A DNA stretch of 54,373 bases from Roseinatronobacter ekhonensis. Lineage in GTDB: Bacteria; Pseudomonadota; Alphaproteobacteria; Rhodobacterales; Rhodobacteraceae. Positions 17,071 through 24,560 of the stretch are shown piece after piece. The notes beneath the pieces are model-generated. The model did not search any database. It was given only the letters and a program-made list of their open reading frames with translations, and was not told the origin of the DNA. The stretch spans positions 1-54,373 of the forward strand of contig NZ_UIHC01000021.1 in the NCBI RefSeq assembly GCF_900499075.1. The letters run 5' to 3'. Made by a program: the position numbers and the translations under genes. Within the stretch, counting starts at the first letter, position 1; each line of letters starts with the position of its first letter.

Positions 17071-17773
17071 TCGGAGTATACTGGAAAAGATAAAGAAACT
17101 TTTTTCTCGCAGGGTCGAGCAAGATATTTACAGGCAGACGATAGGTGACGTGAAGGTCCAGTCGTTTTCGGGGTACAAGTTGGTTTCCTACGAAAAAGAT
17201 GGCCAGTTCGACTATGAAGCCTATCGGAGAGTACAAGAGGCCGGGAACAAGCGGAAACTCAACTCTGTCTTTGTGCTGGAAGAGGTGATCCACGGCATTG
17301 CCGATCATGCACGCAGTAGCGGTGTCGTGCGTAGGGTTCTATGCCACGGCACGCGCAACGCCGCTGAGCAGGGATTTTTCAAAGGGGCAATTCCCGGAGT
17401 AGACGTGATCGGCACAGAAATTTCGGAAACCGCTACCCAATTCCCAGATACGATCCAGTGGGACTTTCACGACCTAAAGGACGAATGGATCAATGCTTTC
17501 GACATCCTTTATTCAAACAGCTGGGATCACAGCTTTGATCCGGAAAAGCTTTTCAAGGCCTGGTCTTCGTGTGTTGCTCCGGGTGGAATTATGGCGTTAG
17601 AGCACACCAGCCGCCACGAGCCGGGTGCAGTAAATGCGCTGGATCCCTTTGGAGTTACGCTTGAAGGGTTGGTTGATCTCGTTTCGGTCAACTCAACACT
17701 GACGAAGGAGGCGATCCTGACGTTCGAAGCCAAGCGCCCTCGGCGCATCGTCATTTTCCGAAAACCAACCTGA
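17042..17773 (+). CDS. SAM-dependent methyltransferase-like protein of the island, 5' end altered
   Basis: The recognisable protein starts around LEKIKKLFSRRVEQDIYRQ (codons from about 17080) and runs to a stop at 17773. It has a methyltransferase-like core: RVLCHGTRNAAEQ in place of motif I, VIGTEIS as the acidic strand, DILYSNSWDHSFDPEKLF and SSCVAPGGIMALEHTS. In-frame ATG codons upstream (16916, 17042 and others) all lie inside antisense transposase sequence, so the natural start seems lost. ATA sits exactly where a start codon before LEKIKK would be. GC content is visibly lower than in neighbours, which supports transfer. It may be a pseudogene or be translated from a borrowed start. Confidence 0.55.
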   Translation: MASANCFCRTRSILEKIKKLFSRRVEQDIYRQTIGDVKVQSFSGYKLVSYEKDGQFDYEAYRRVQEAGNKRKLNSVFVLEEVIHGIADHARSSGVVRRVLCHGTRNAAEQGFFKGAIPGVDVIGTEISETATQFPDTIQWDFHDLKDEWINAFDILYSNSWDHSFDPEKLFKAWSSCVAPGGIMALEHTSRHEPGAVNALDPFGVTLEGLVDLVSVNSTLTKEAILTFEAKRPRRIVIFRKPT

Positions 17774-17914
17774 GATGACCTGATTACGACAGGGCTGAAA
17801 CATGGCCAAAAAAAGACATAGAAGGTTACCCCCGACGCAGCCGAAGCCACGCCGGAGGACCAGGGGTCATGTTAGTCGCTTGGTGATCACGTAGTCAGCC
17901 AATGTCTGCCAGTA

Positions 17915-18103
17915 GTGGTCCCGGTCCCGGAACCCCTGTGCGCGGGCAGCAAGACACCGGCTGCGATGGATGAGGTGGTCCGGCATCGGTGTCACAACAG
18001 GCGCTGTATTAACCCGGAACATCTGACGCTGGGCTCAAAGGCGGACAATAAACGCGATGACTGGGACTACTCGGCCAATGGCGTCGACTTCTGGATCCTG
18101 TGA
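17915..18103 (+). pseudogene. HNH endonuclease fragment
   Basis: The 62-residue frame contains VVRHRCHNRRCINPEHLTLG followed by SKADNKRDDWDY. This is the second half of an HNH homing-type nuclease: C-x-N-x-x-C-[IV]-N-P-x-H-L and a trailing A-D-N. The first half (the H of the first strand and the upstream recognition region) is absent; the frame is blocked by a stop at 17873-17875. It lies 118 bp from the tRNA-Gln 3' end, inside the island, and is most likely a relic of phage or mobile DNA. Confidence 0.6.
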
Positions 18104-18221
18104 CCGCGTCTCAGCCCAACATTAAAGGTCCCTACCCGGTCCACCCGGGAGGGGCAGAATCTGGGGCATTTCAGAGAGGCGTGGGAGCAATCTGCTGTTT
18201 CAAGTCTGGCCTGAAACGAAC

Positions 18222-18296
18222 TGGCTGGGGTGGTAGGATTCGAACCTACGATACACGGTACCAAAAACCGATGCCTTACCGCTTGGCTACACCCCA
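18222..18296 (-). tRNA. tRNA-Gln (anticodon TTG), CCA encoded
   Basis: On the minus strand a complete cloverleaf is readable: acceptor TGGGGTG/CACCCCA with the U1-A72 pair typical of tRNA-Gln, D arm GCC...GGC, anticodon loop TTTTGGT giving UUG, T arm GTAGG/CCTAC with TTCGAAT, discriminator G and an encoded CCA (18224-18222). Its last 17 bases (18222-18238) are repeated at 16329-16345, marking it as the integration target of the neighbouring island. The gene itself stays intact. Confidence 0.96.
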
Positions 18297-18393
18297 ACCG
18301 TGAGCGGCTTTTTAGACAAGGCGCAGATTGGCTGCAAGCCCAATCTGCGCCCAAACTTCCAAGAAAATCACGGCCGCACGAACGGCCGAAATC

Positions 18394-18597
18394 TTACTTC
18401 TTCAGGGAACAGGTGTTCATCCCGAATATCGAATAAACCGGGCAGGACTGCATAAGACCGGTCGCCAGCGGCACGATCCCAATCAGATACAACCAGCTAT
18501 AGGCGGCTCCCATGTTCAAAAAGAATCCAAGGATCAGCGCCGCGCCCACGACGATTCGAAGAATACGGTCAATCCCGCCTACGTTTTTTGCCAGCAT
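18394..18597 (-). CDS. DUF2892 (YgaP-type transmembrane) protein
   Basis: 67 residues from the ATG at 18597 with AAGGAG upstream. MLAKNVGGIDRILRIVVGAALI is the standard DUF2892 start, followed by a second hydrophobic segment (YSWLYLIGIVPLATGLMQ) and the signature end SCPVYSIFGMNTCSLKK. The family makes a small two-helix membrane unit, often fused to or beside rhodanese domains, as in E. coli YgaP, and linked to sulfur or nitric-oxide chemistry. Here it follows a Crp/Fnr regulator by about 70 bp. The pairing suggests the regulator controls it. Confidence 0.85.
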   Translation of the reverse strand: MLAKNVGGIDRILRIVVGAALILGFFLNMGAAYSWLYLIGIVPLATGLMQSCPVYSIFGMNTCSLKK

Positions 18598-18669
18598 GGT
18601 GATGGCTCCTTTCTTGATTTGATGACCCCAACATACAGCGCAGGCGTATCCTGTCTGTGACATCGTCAC

Positions 18670-19305
18670 TCAGGCAATGCGCGCAAGCCCGGCGCGATCC
18701 AGAATTGTGATCTGCCCGCGCTGTGTGGCGATCAGCTTTTGGGTTGCCCATCGCTCCAACTGTCGCGACACCACCTCGCGGGCACTGCCGATGCGTGCGG
18801 CAAGCTCGGCATGGGTTGCGTGCACCTGTGCATCAGTGGCCAGATCCAGCAATGCACGCGCCAAGCGCGCCTCTATCCGGGTGAAGGCGACGGTTTCCAG
18901 CAACGATGTCAACTCTGCCATACGCGCGGCAAAAGCCCTGAAAACAAAGGCCCTGAAAATGGCAGAGCCGTCCATCAGCCGTGCGAATTCCGCCGCCGGA
19001 ATCATCACGATCCGCGCTGGCGTAACCGTCGTCGCGTCGCCGGTATAGGCCACATCCCCCATCAACGCCAAGGTGGTCTGGATGCAGCTTTGTCCGGGTT
19101 CTATCGCGTATAGCAGAATTTCCCGGCCAGAGGCGGCGGTCAGCGTCACCTCTACCCGTCCGTCAAGCACCATGGCAAAGCCCTGTGCGCTGTCGCCGGC
19201 GCGAAACAGGGACCGACCGGTCGGCACCTCCATGCAGGGCAGCGCGTCCAGCCGCGCAGCAATGTCCGCGTCCAGCCCCGGCAGCAGCGCACCCGCCCAT
19301 GCCAT
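18670..19305 (-). CDS. Crp/Fnr family transcriptional regulator
   Basis: 211 residues. The N-terminal cyclic-nucleotide-binding-like beta-roll spans about 20-120 (GDSAQGFAMVLDGRVEVTLT, then REILLYAIEPGQSC). The C-terminal winged helix has THAELAARIGSAREVVSRQLERW at about 165-187, the Crp-type recognition helix. It lacks the FNR cysteine cluster (only C24 and C74), so it is not an oxygen-sensing Fe-S FNR; a small ligand or cysteine redox signal is likely. Its ATG overlaps the mmsB stop (TGATG), so it is translated from the valine operon message, with the DUF2892 gene next. Confidence 0.87.
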   Translation of the reverse strand: MAWAGALLPGLDADIAARLDALPCMEVPTGRSLFRAGDSAQGFAMVLDGRVEVTLTAASGREILLYAIEPGQSCIQTTLALMGDVAYTGDATTVTPARIVMIPAAEFARLMDGSAIFRAFVFRAFAARMAELTSLLETVAFTRIEARLARALLDLATDAQVHATHAELAARIGSAREVVSRQLERWATQKLIATQRGQITILDRAGLARIA

Positions 19306-20177
19306 CAGCCACGCCCGCGCGATGAAAACCGAGGCAACAACGCTGAAAAGTCCCGCCCGCGCCCGTCCTCATCCTCTACAAACGCGGTGTACAGCGCCAA
19401 GGCTCGCGCGCCCATCGGTGTATCGGCATCCACGGCTTCGGCAGCAATTTGCGACAGGCGCAGGTCCTTCAGCATCAACTCTGCCGCGAACCCCGGTCTA
19501 TAGTCATTGTCGGACGGGCTTTGCGGGCCAATGCCCGGCGCGGGGCAGTAAGCATTCATCGACCAGCTATACCCAGAGGATGTGCTAACCACGTCGAACA
19601 TCCGCGCACGGTCCAGCCCCAGTTTGTCGGCCAGTGCAAAAGCTTCGCATGTGACCGCCATCGTCGCGCCAAGGATCATGTTGTTGCAGATCTTGGCGGC
19701 CTGCCCTGCCCCTGCGCTACCACAATGCACCGCTTTCTGGCCCATGATCGCAAACAAGGGCTGCACCGTGGCAAAAGCGGCATCGGAGCCGCCGACCATA
19801 AAGGTCAGTGTGCCCGCGCCCGCGCCGCCCACGCCCCCCGATACCGGCGCATCCAACGCGCCAAGGCCCGCGGCTTCGGCCTGTTCGGCCACCGCACGGG
19901 CGCTCTCGACATCCACGGTAGAGCAGTCGCAAAGTACCGCACCCGCAGCCATGGCCGGAATGATCGTGCCCGCGACCTCGCGCAGGATCGCGCCATTGGG
20001 CAACATGGTCAGGACCACATCCGCGCCTGCCACCGCCGCCTCTGCGCTCTGTGCAGCGGTCACGCCCTCGGGACAGGAAGCTGTCAGGTCGAACCCCGCC
20101 ACTTTATGCCCCGCCTGCGCCAGGTTGGCCGCCATGGGCGCGCCCATATTGCCCAAGCCGATAAACCCGATCTTCAT
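19305..20177 (-). CDS. mmsB: 3-hydroxyisobutyrate dehydrogenase MmsB
   Basis: 290 residues with the Rossmann motif GLGNMG at 7-12, DAPVSGGVGGAGAGTLTFMVGG at about 113-134 and the catalytic lysine in GQAAKICNNM near 165. The C-terminal region has SGYSWSMNAYCPAPG and RPGFAAELMLKDL, the pattern of true 3-hydroxyisobutyrate dehydrogenases. It converts 3-hydroxyisobutyrate to methylmalonate semialdehyde in valine breakdown. Its ATG overlaps the stop of the upstream hydrolase by 4 bp. The product would be handled by MmsA, encoded 2 kb away. Confidence 0.95.
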   Translation of the reverse strand: MKIGFIGLGNMGAPMAANLAQAGHKVAGFDLTASCPEGVTAAQSAEAAVAGADVVLTMLPNGAILREVAGTIIPAMAAGAVLCDCSTVDVESARAVAEQAEAAGLGALDAPVSGGVGGAGAGTLTFMVGGSDAAFATVQPLFAIMGQKAVHCGSAGAGQAAKICNNMILGATMAVTCEAFALADKLGLDRARMFDVVSTSSGYSWSMNAYCPAPGIGPQSPSDNDYRPGFAAELMLKDLRLSQIAAEAVDADTPMGARALALYTAFVEDEDGRGRDFSALLPRFSSRGRG

Positions 20178-21223
20178 AGCCTCTCTCCCTCTGCTCCGTC
20201 GAATGTCAATGTCCGCGCCCCCAGCGGGGCCAGCATCGCCGCCACGTCTGCCTGTGTCACCTCTGCAAGGCTTGCGTGTTTCCAGCGCGGGGCCCGGTCC
20301 TTGTCGATGATCGCTGCACGAATGCCTTCCAGAAAATCAGAGGCCTCTGTTGCGCGATAGGTGAAGCGGTATTCCATCTCCAACGCCGTTTGGATATCCG
20401 GTGCAGGCCCAAGGCGGCGCAAACTCTCCAACGCGCAGGCCTGCGCAAGCGGCGAGCCTCGCGCGATGCCCGCTTGCGCCTCTTTCGCGAAATCACTGCC
20501 ATCGGTATCGAGGGCTGCGCAAATCGCGGCGCCAGTGTGGTCGCGGAACAGCCGGTCAATTGCCCCGGCCCGCGCCGCCAATGAGCTTTCCGGCGCCGGG
20601 TGCTTGGGGAGGCAGGACAGATCGCCGGTTGTCACAAGCCCGGCGACCAAATCTGCCCAGTCCGCCCGTGGCACAAAGCAATCCGCGAAACCAGCCCAGA
20701 TGGCACATCCCGGCCCCATCCGCGCGCCTGTCAGTGCCAGATAGGCCCCCGCACGTCCTGGCGCCCGCGCCAGCAGGCGCGACCCGCCGACATCCGGAAC
20801 GATTCCCACGGCGCATTCTGGCATGGCAATACAGCTTGTTTCGCACAGAATACGGTGGCTTGCATGGCATCCCAACCCGACACCGCCGCCCAGCGTAAAC
20901 CCCTGCATCAGGGTCACCACGGGTTTCACATACTCGGCAATCCGCGCATTCATCCGGTATTCATCTGCCCAGAAGCGGCGACCATACCCGTGATCGCCCG
21001 CGCGCCCCGTGGCATACATCTCTGCCAGATCACCGCCCGCGCAGAACGCCTTGTCGCCGGTCGCATCCATGATGACCAGGGCCACGGCATCGTCGCTGGC
21101 CCAGCGCCGCAGGGCGGCGTCAATCTCGCGGCACATCTCGTAGCTCAGCGCGTTCAGCGCCTGCGGCCGATCCAGTGTTATGCGGCCCGCGCGACCTTCG
21201 CGGCGGATATGCAAATCGGTCAT
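20174..21223 (-). CDS. 3-hydroxyisobutyryl-CoA hydrolase (crotonase superfamily)
   Basis: 349 residues from MTDLHIRREG. The crotonase fold shows ITLDRPQALNALSYEM, the oxyanion-hole motifs AFCAGGDLAEMY and FTLGGGVGLGCHASHRI, and the catalytic-side IAMPECAVGIVPDVGGS. The length (about 350 rather than 260) and DVGGS fit 3-hydroxyisobutyryl-CoA hydrolase rather than enoyl-CoA hydratase. It releases 3-hydroxyisobutyrate for MmsB in the valine pathway. It is the first gene of the hydrolase-mmsB-crp-DUF2892 unit and is divergent from the alternative oxidase, with 92 bp between the starts. Confidence 0.93.
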   Translation of the reverse strand: MTDLHIRREGRAGRITLDRPQALNALSYEMCREIDAALRRWASDDAVALVIMDATGDKAFCAGGDLAEMYATGRAGDHGYGRRFWADEYRMNARIAEYVKPVVTLMQGFTLGGGVGLGCHASHRILCETSCIAMPECAVGIVPDVGGSRLLARAPGRAGAYLALTGARMGPGCAIWAGFADCFVPRADWADLVAGLVTTGDLSCLPKHPAPESSLAARAGAIDRLFRDHTGAAICAALDTDGSDFAKEAQAGIARGSPLAQACALESLRRLGPAPDIQTALEMEYRFTYRATEASDFLEGIRAAIIDKDRAPRWKHASLAEVTQADVAAMLAPLGARTLTFDGAEGERL

Positions 21224-21315
21224 CCCGTCGCCCCTGCGGCCATATGGGGCATGGCGTCGCATCCTCTTGCCCACTCTGTGGCCACTCCCATTTCTTGTTT
21301 AAAAAGGAGTATCAC

Positions 21316-21960
21316 ATGTTCGATTTTGACCAGAACAAAGACCTCAACCTTACTCAACACCACGCCCCACGCGACGCGTCCGACCGTGTTGCGCTCCGAG
21401 TGGTCAAATTCATGCGGCTTTTCGCCGATGCGTTCTTTGCCAAGCGCTACGGCCACCGCGCCGTGGTGCTGGAAACCGTGGCCGCCGTGCCCGGCATGGT
21501 GGGCGGCATGCTGCAACATCTCAAGGCGATCCGCCGCATCCGCGACGATCAGGGCTGGATTCGCGAGCTTCTGGACGAAGCGGAAAACGAGCGCATGCAT
21601 CTGATGGCCTTTATCAAGATCGCGCAGCCAACTTGGCTGGAACGTGCAATTATCCTGCTGGCGCAGGGCGTGTTCTTCAACCTGTATTTTCTGCTCTACC
21701 TTGTCGCACCCAAGACCGCGCATCGTGTCGTGGGGTATCTAGAGGAAGAGGCCGTCATCAGCTACACGCAGTATCTGGAACAGGTTGATGCGGGTAGTGT
21801 CGAGAACGTCCCCGCCCCGCAACTGGCGATCGACTATTGGAAGCTTGCGCCCGATGCCCGCCTGCGCGAGTTGATCATCGCCGTGCGCGCCGACGAGGCC
21901 GCCCATCGTGACCATAACCACGGCTACGCCAATGCCATCCGCGACGGGCAGCACGACTGA
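21316..21960 (+). CDS. aox: Alternative oxidase (cyanide-insensitive ubiquinol oxidase)
   Basis: 214 residues from the ATG at 21316 (AAGGAG upstream). All signature blocks of the di-iron AOX are present: LETVAAVPGMVGGML with E53, NERMHLMAF with E92 and H95, LEEEAVISYT around 142-151, and RADEAAHRDHNH with E194 and H197. The enzyme sits on the inner-membrane surface and reduces oxygen with ubiquinol without pumping protons. It lacks mitochondrial targeting sequence. It lies between valine genes, divergent from the hydrolase and convergent with mmsA. Bacterial AOX is known but patchy, so gain by transfer is likely. Confidence 0.95.
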   Translation: MFDFDQNKDLNLTQHHAPRDASDRVALRVVKFMRLFADAFFAKRYGHRAVVLETVAAVPGMVGGMLQHLKAIRRIRDDQGWIRELLDEAENERMHLMAFIKIAQPTWLERAIILLAQGVFFNLYFLLYLVAPKTAHRVVGYLEEEAVISYTQYLEQVDAGSVENVPAPQLAIDYWKLAPDARLRELIIAVRADEAAHRDHNHGYANAIRDGQHD

Positions 21961-21964
21961 TCCT

Positions 21965-22020
21965 TTCATCCTTGCCCAAATATCCTGCGGGGGGTGCGGG
22001 GGGTGCAAACCCCCCCGCCC
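21965..22020 (-). repeat. Rhodobacterial 3'-end repeat with hairpin, copy 2 (after mmsA)
   Basis: On the minus strand, just after the mmsA stop, a G/C hairpin (GGGGGGT/AACCCCCC in plus orientation) is followed by AGGATATTTGGG and a GATGAA tail. It is the same arrangement and orientation as copy 1 after glcD. It lies between the convergent aox and mmsA genes and probably terminates mmsA. Confidence 0.65.
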
Positions 22021-22026
22021 TGTCCG

Positions 22027-23526
22027 TCAGTCCATCGCCTTGAAGTTGAACGCCGCCCCTTCCTTGATGCCCGACGGCCAACGCGAGGTCACGGTCTTGG
22101 TGCGCGTGTAGAACTTGAACGCATCCGGCCCGTGCTGGTTCAGATCGCCGAACCCGGATTTTTTCCAGCCGCCAAACGTGTGATAGGCCAGCGGCACCGG
22201 GATCGGCACGTTGATTCCGACCATCCCGATATTGATACGGTGCGCGAAATCGCGCGCCGTATCGCCGTCGCGGGTGAAGATCGCGGTGCCGTTGCCGTAT
22301 TCGTGGTCCATGGCCATGCCAATCGCCTCGTCATAGGTCTTGGCGCGCACCATCGACAGGACCGGGCCGAATATTTCCTGCCGGTAGATGTCCATGTCGG
22401 TCGTCACGTGGTCGAACAGATGCGGCCCGACGAAAAAGCCGTTTTCATAACCTTGCAGTTTGAAATCTCGCCCGTCGACGGCCAGTTCGGCCCCTTGGTC
22501 AATGCCTGTCTGCACCAGCCGCTCGATGTTCTCTTTCGCCGCCGCCGTCACGACGGGGCCATAATCGACATCATCGCCTGCCGTCCAAGGGCCGACCTTC
22601 AGCGCCTCGATCTTGGGCACAAGGCGTTCGCGCAGGGCGTCTGCCGTGCCGTCGCCCACGGGCACAGCGACCGAAATTGCCATGCACCGTTCGCCCGCCG
22701 CGCCGTAGCCCGCGCCGATCAGCGCGTCGGCGGCCTGGTCCAGATCAGCGTCGGGCATGATGATCATGTGGTTCTTCGCGCCGCCAAAGCACTGCACGCG
22801 CTTGCCATTCGCACAACCACGCGAGTAGATGTAATGCGCGATGGGGGTGGACCCGACAAAGCCCACGGCCTGCACGGTGTCGTTGTCCAAGATCGCGTCC
22901 ACCGCGTCCTTGTCGCCGTTCACCACTTGCAACACGCCGTCGGGCAGCCCCGCTTCCTTGAAAATCTCGGCCAGCATCAGCGGCACGCTAGGGTCACGTT
23001 CGGACGGTTTCAGGATCATCGCGTTGCCGCAGGCCAGCGCGGGCCCCATTTTCCACAAGGGGATCATGGCGGGAAAGTTGAACGGTGTGATGCCCGCGAC
23101 CACGCCCAAAGGCTGTTTCATCGAATACATGTCTATGCCCGGGCCGGCGCTGTCGGTGTATTCGCCCTTCAGCAGTTGCGGCGCACCGATGCAATATTCG
23201 ATCACTTCCAGCCCGCGCTGCACATCGCCCTTGGCGTCGACAAAGGTCTTGCCATGCTCGGATGACAGTTTCTCGGCCAGCTTGTCCATATCCCGGTTGA
23301 TCAGGCCCACGGCGGCCATCATCACACGGGCACGTTTTTGCGGGTTGGTGGCCCCCCATGCGATCTGCGCTTTTGCGGCGCGCGCGACGGCATCGTCCAG
23401 CTCGGCCTTACTGGCCAGCGGCACGCGGGCCTGAACCTCGCCCGTGGCAGGGTTGTAGACATCAGCAAAGCGTCCCGACTGGCCCGCCACGCGCTTGCCG
23501 TCAATCCAATGAGATAGGTCTTCCAT
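22027..23526 (-). CDS. mmsA: Methylmalonate-semialdehyde dehydrogenase (CoA-acylating) MmsA
   Basis: 499 residues from MEDLSHWIDGKRV, with GGAGG upstream; the long frame before it is not coding. The aldehyde dehydrogenase fold has TPFNFPAMIPLWKMGPALA, FVGSTPIAHYIYSRG, the MmsA-specific NHMIIMPDAD and the catalytic cysteine in AGERCMAISV near residue 285. MmsA oxidises methylmalonate semialdehyde, the MmsB product, to propionyl-CoA with release of CO2, ending valine breakdown. A divergent LysR gene starts 104 bp away. Confidence 0.96.
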   Translation of the reverse strand: MEDLSHWIDGKRVAGQSGRFADVYNPATGEVQARVPLASKAELDDAVARAAKAQIAWGATNPQKRARVMMAAVGLINRDMDKLAEKLSSEHGKTFVDAKGDVQRGLEVIEYCIGAPQLLKGEYTDSAGPGIDMYSMKQPLGVVAGITPFNFPAMIPLWKMGPALACGNAMILKPSERDPSVPLMLAEIFKEAGLPDGVLQVVNGDKDAVDAILDNDTVQAVGFVGSTPIAHYIYSRGCANGKRVQCFGGAKNHMIIMPDADLDQAADALIGAGYGAAGERCMAISVAVPVGDGTADALRERLVPKIEALKVGPWTAGDDVDYGPVVTAAAKENIERLVQTGIDQGAELAVDGRDFKLQGYENGFFVGPHLFDHVTTDMDIYRQEIFGPVLSMVRAKTYDEAIGMAMDHEYGNGTAIFTRDGDTARDFAHRINIGMVGINVPIPVPLAYHTFGGWKKSGFGDLNQHGPDAFKFYTRTKTVTSRWPSGIKEGAAFNFKAMD

Positions 23527-23561
23527 ATCGCCCTCCATTTCCGTTTGGCTGCACGGTAGCC

Positions 23562-23588
23562 TTGCGTTTTCGCCTTGGGAAGACGCAA
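23562..23588. promoter_or_regulatory. Inverted repeat in the mmsA-lysR divergent promoter
   Basis: TTGCGT (23562-23567) and ACGCAA (23583-23588) form a 6-bp inverted repeat with a 15-bp spacer between the divergent genes. A second palindromic patch, TTGCATTTTTGCAA, follows at about 23604-23617. Both are plausible binding sites of the adjacent LysR regulator. Confidence 0.45.
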
Positions 23589-23630
23589 TATGGCAAAGGG
23601 GCATTGCATTTTTGCAAGGGTTGGGTCGTG

Positions 23631-24560
23631 ATGGACTGGGATGATATGCGCGTTTTCCTGACGCTTGCACGGGCGGCCAGCCTTGGCCGCGCGGGGCAGG
23701 TTTTGAAGATGGACCCGGCGACAGTCGGCCGCCGTATTGCCCGGTTGGAAGCGCGGCTGGGCCAACGCCTGTTCCAGCGCTCGCATCAGGGCTATGCACT
23801 GACCGAGGACGGCTTGCGCCTTTTGCCACATGTCGAAGCCGCGCAAGCGCATCTGCGCGCGGCAGAGACGCCAAGCGACAGCGGGAGCGGACTGAGCGGT
23901 CAAATCCGGCTGGGCGCGCCCGATGGCTGCGCCAACTACCTGCTGCCGCAGGTCATCGCGAATATCTGCGCCGAACATCCCGCGTTGGAGGTCCAGATCG
24001 TGGCATTGCCGCGCGTGTTCAACCTGTCGCGGCGCGAAGCGGATATGGCCATAGGCGTGTCTGCGCCGCAGGCCGGGCGATTGAGCGTGCAGAAAATCAC
24101 CGAGTATCATCTGCACTTCGCAGCCGCGCGCGACTATCTGGACCGTCACGACCCGATCACCCGCGTCGCGGATCTGCGTGGGCATCAACTGGTTGGGTAT
24201 ATTCCAGACATGATCTTTGACAGCGAGTTGGACTATCTTGCGCGTTTGGACCTGCCCGCAGCGCAAATGACCTCGAATTCGGTTCCGGTGCAACTGAACC
24301 TTTTGCGTCAAGGCGGGGGTCTGGGCGTGGTTCATGATTTCGCACTGCCACATGCGCCGGAATTGCAGCGCGTGCTGGTCAAGGCGTTCAGCCTGACCCG
24401 CGCGTTTTATCTGATCCGCCATGCCGACGACCGCCGCAATACCCGGTTGGGGCAGTTTGCCGATGCACTAAGACGCGGCATGTGTGCCCAAGTCAGGCAA
24501 CTTGAAGGGGCGGTCCTGCAAGCGGAACTCCCCGCTCAGGCCATTTCGGAAAACCCGTAG
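23631..24560 (+). CDS. LysR family transcriptional regulator, probable mmsA regulator
   Basis: 309 residues from MDWDDMRVFLTLARAASLGRAG; the much longer upstream frame is mmsA antisense. The N-terminal winged helix-turn-helix (residues 1-60, with MDPATVGRRIARLEARLGQRLF) is followed by a periplasmic-binding-like effector domain (LSGQIRLGAPDGCANYLLP onward). It is divergent from mmsA and shares a promoter with inverted repeats, the usual arrangement for a LysR protein and its target. The effector is unknown; a valine intermediate is a reasonable guess. Its 3' end overlaps the convergent PilZ gene by 25 bp. Confidence 0.9.
   Translation: MDWDDMRVFLTLARAASLGRAGQVLKMDPATVGRRIARLEARLGQRLFQRSHQGYALTEDGLRLLPHVEAAQAHLRAAETPSDSGSGLSGQIRLGAPDGCANYLLPQVIANICAEHPALEVQIVALPRVFNLSRREADMAIGVSAPQAGRLSVQKITEYHLHFAAARDYLDRHDPITRVADLRGHQLVGYIPDMIFDSELDYLARLDLPAAQMTSNSVPVQLNLLRQGGGLGVVHDFALPHAPELQRVLVKAFSLTRAFYLIRHADDRRNTRLGQFADALRRGMCAQVRQLEGAVLQAELPAQAISENP

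Noticed and set aside
18067-18436. Short frames across the tRNA-Gln gene, such as one reading MVGFEPTIHGTKNRC
   Set aside because: These are translations of tRNA sequence. The GFEPT/SNPTTP-like strings are the usual artefact of reading through tRNA T arms.
23358-23630. N-terminal extension of the LysR frame
   Set aside because: It is antisense to mmsA and its promoter. The LysR helix-turn-helix starts at MDWDDMRVF with a standard distance to mmsA.
23527-23874. N-terminal extension of the mmsA frame
   Set aside because: It would overlap the LysR gene. GGAGG and the normal family N-terminus are at 23526.
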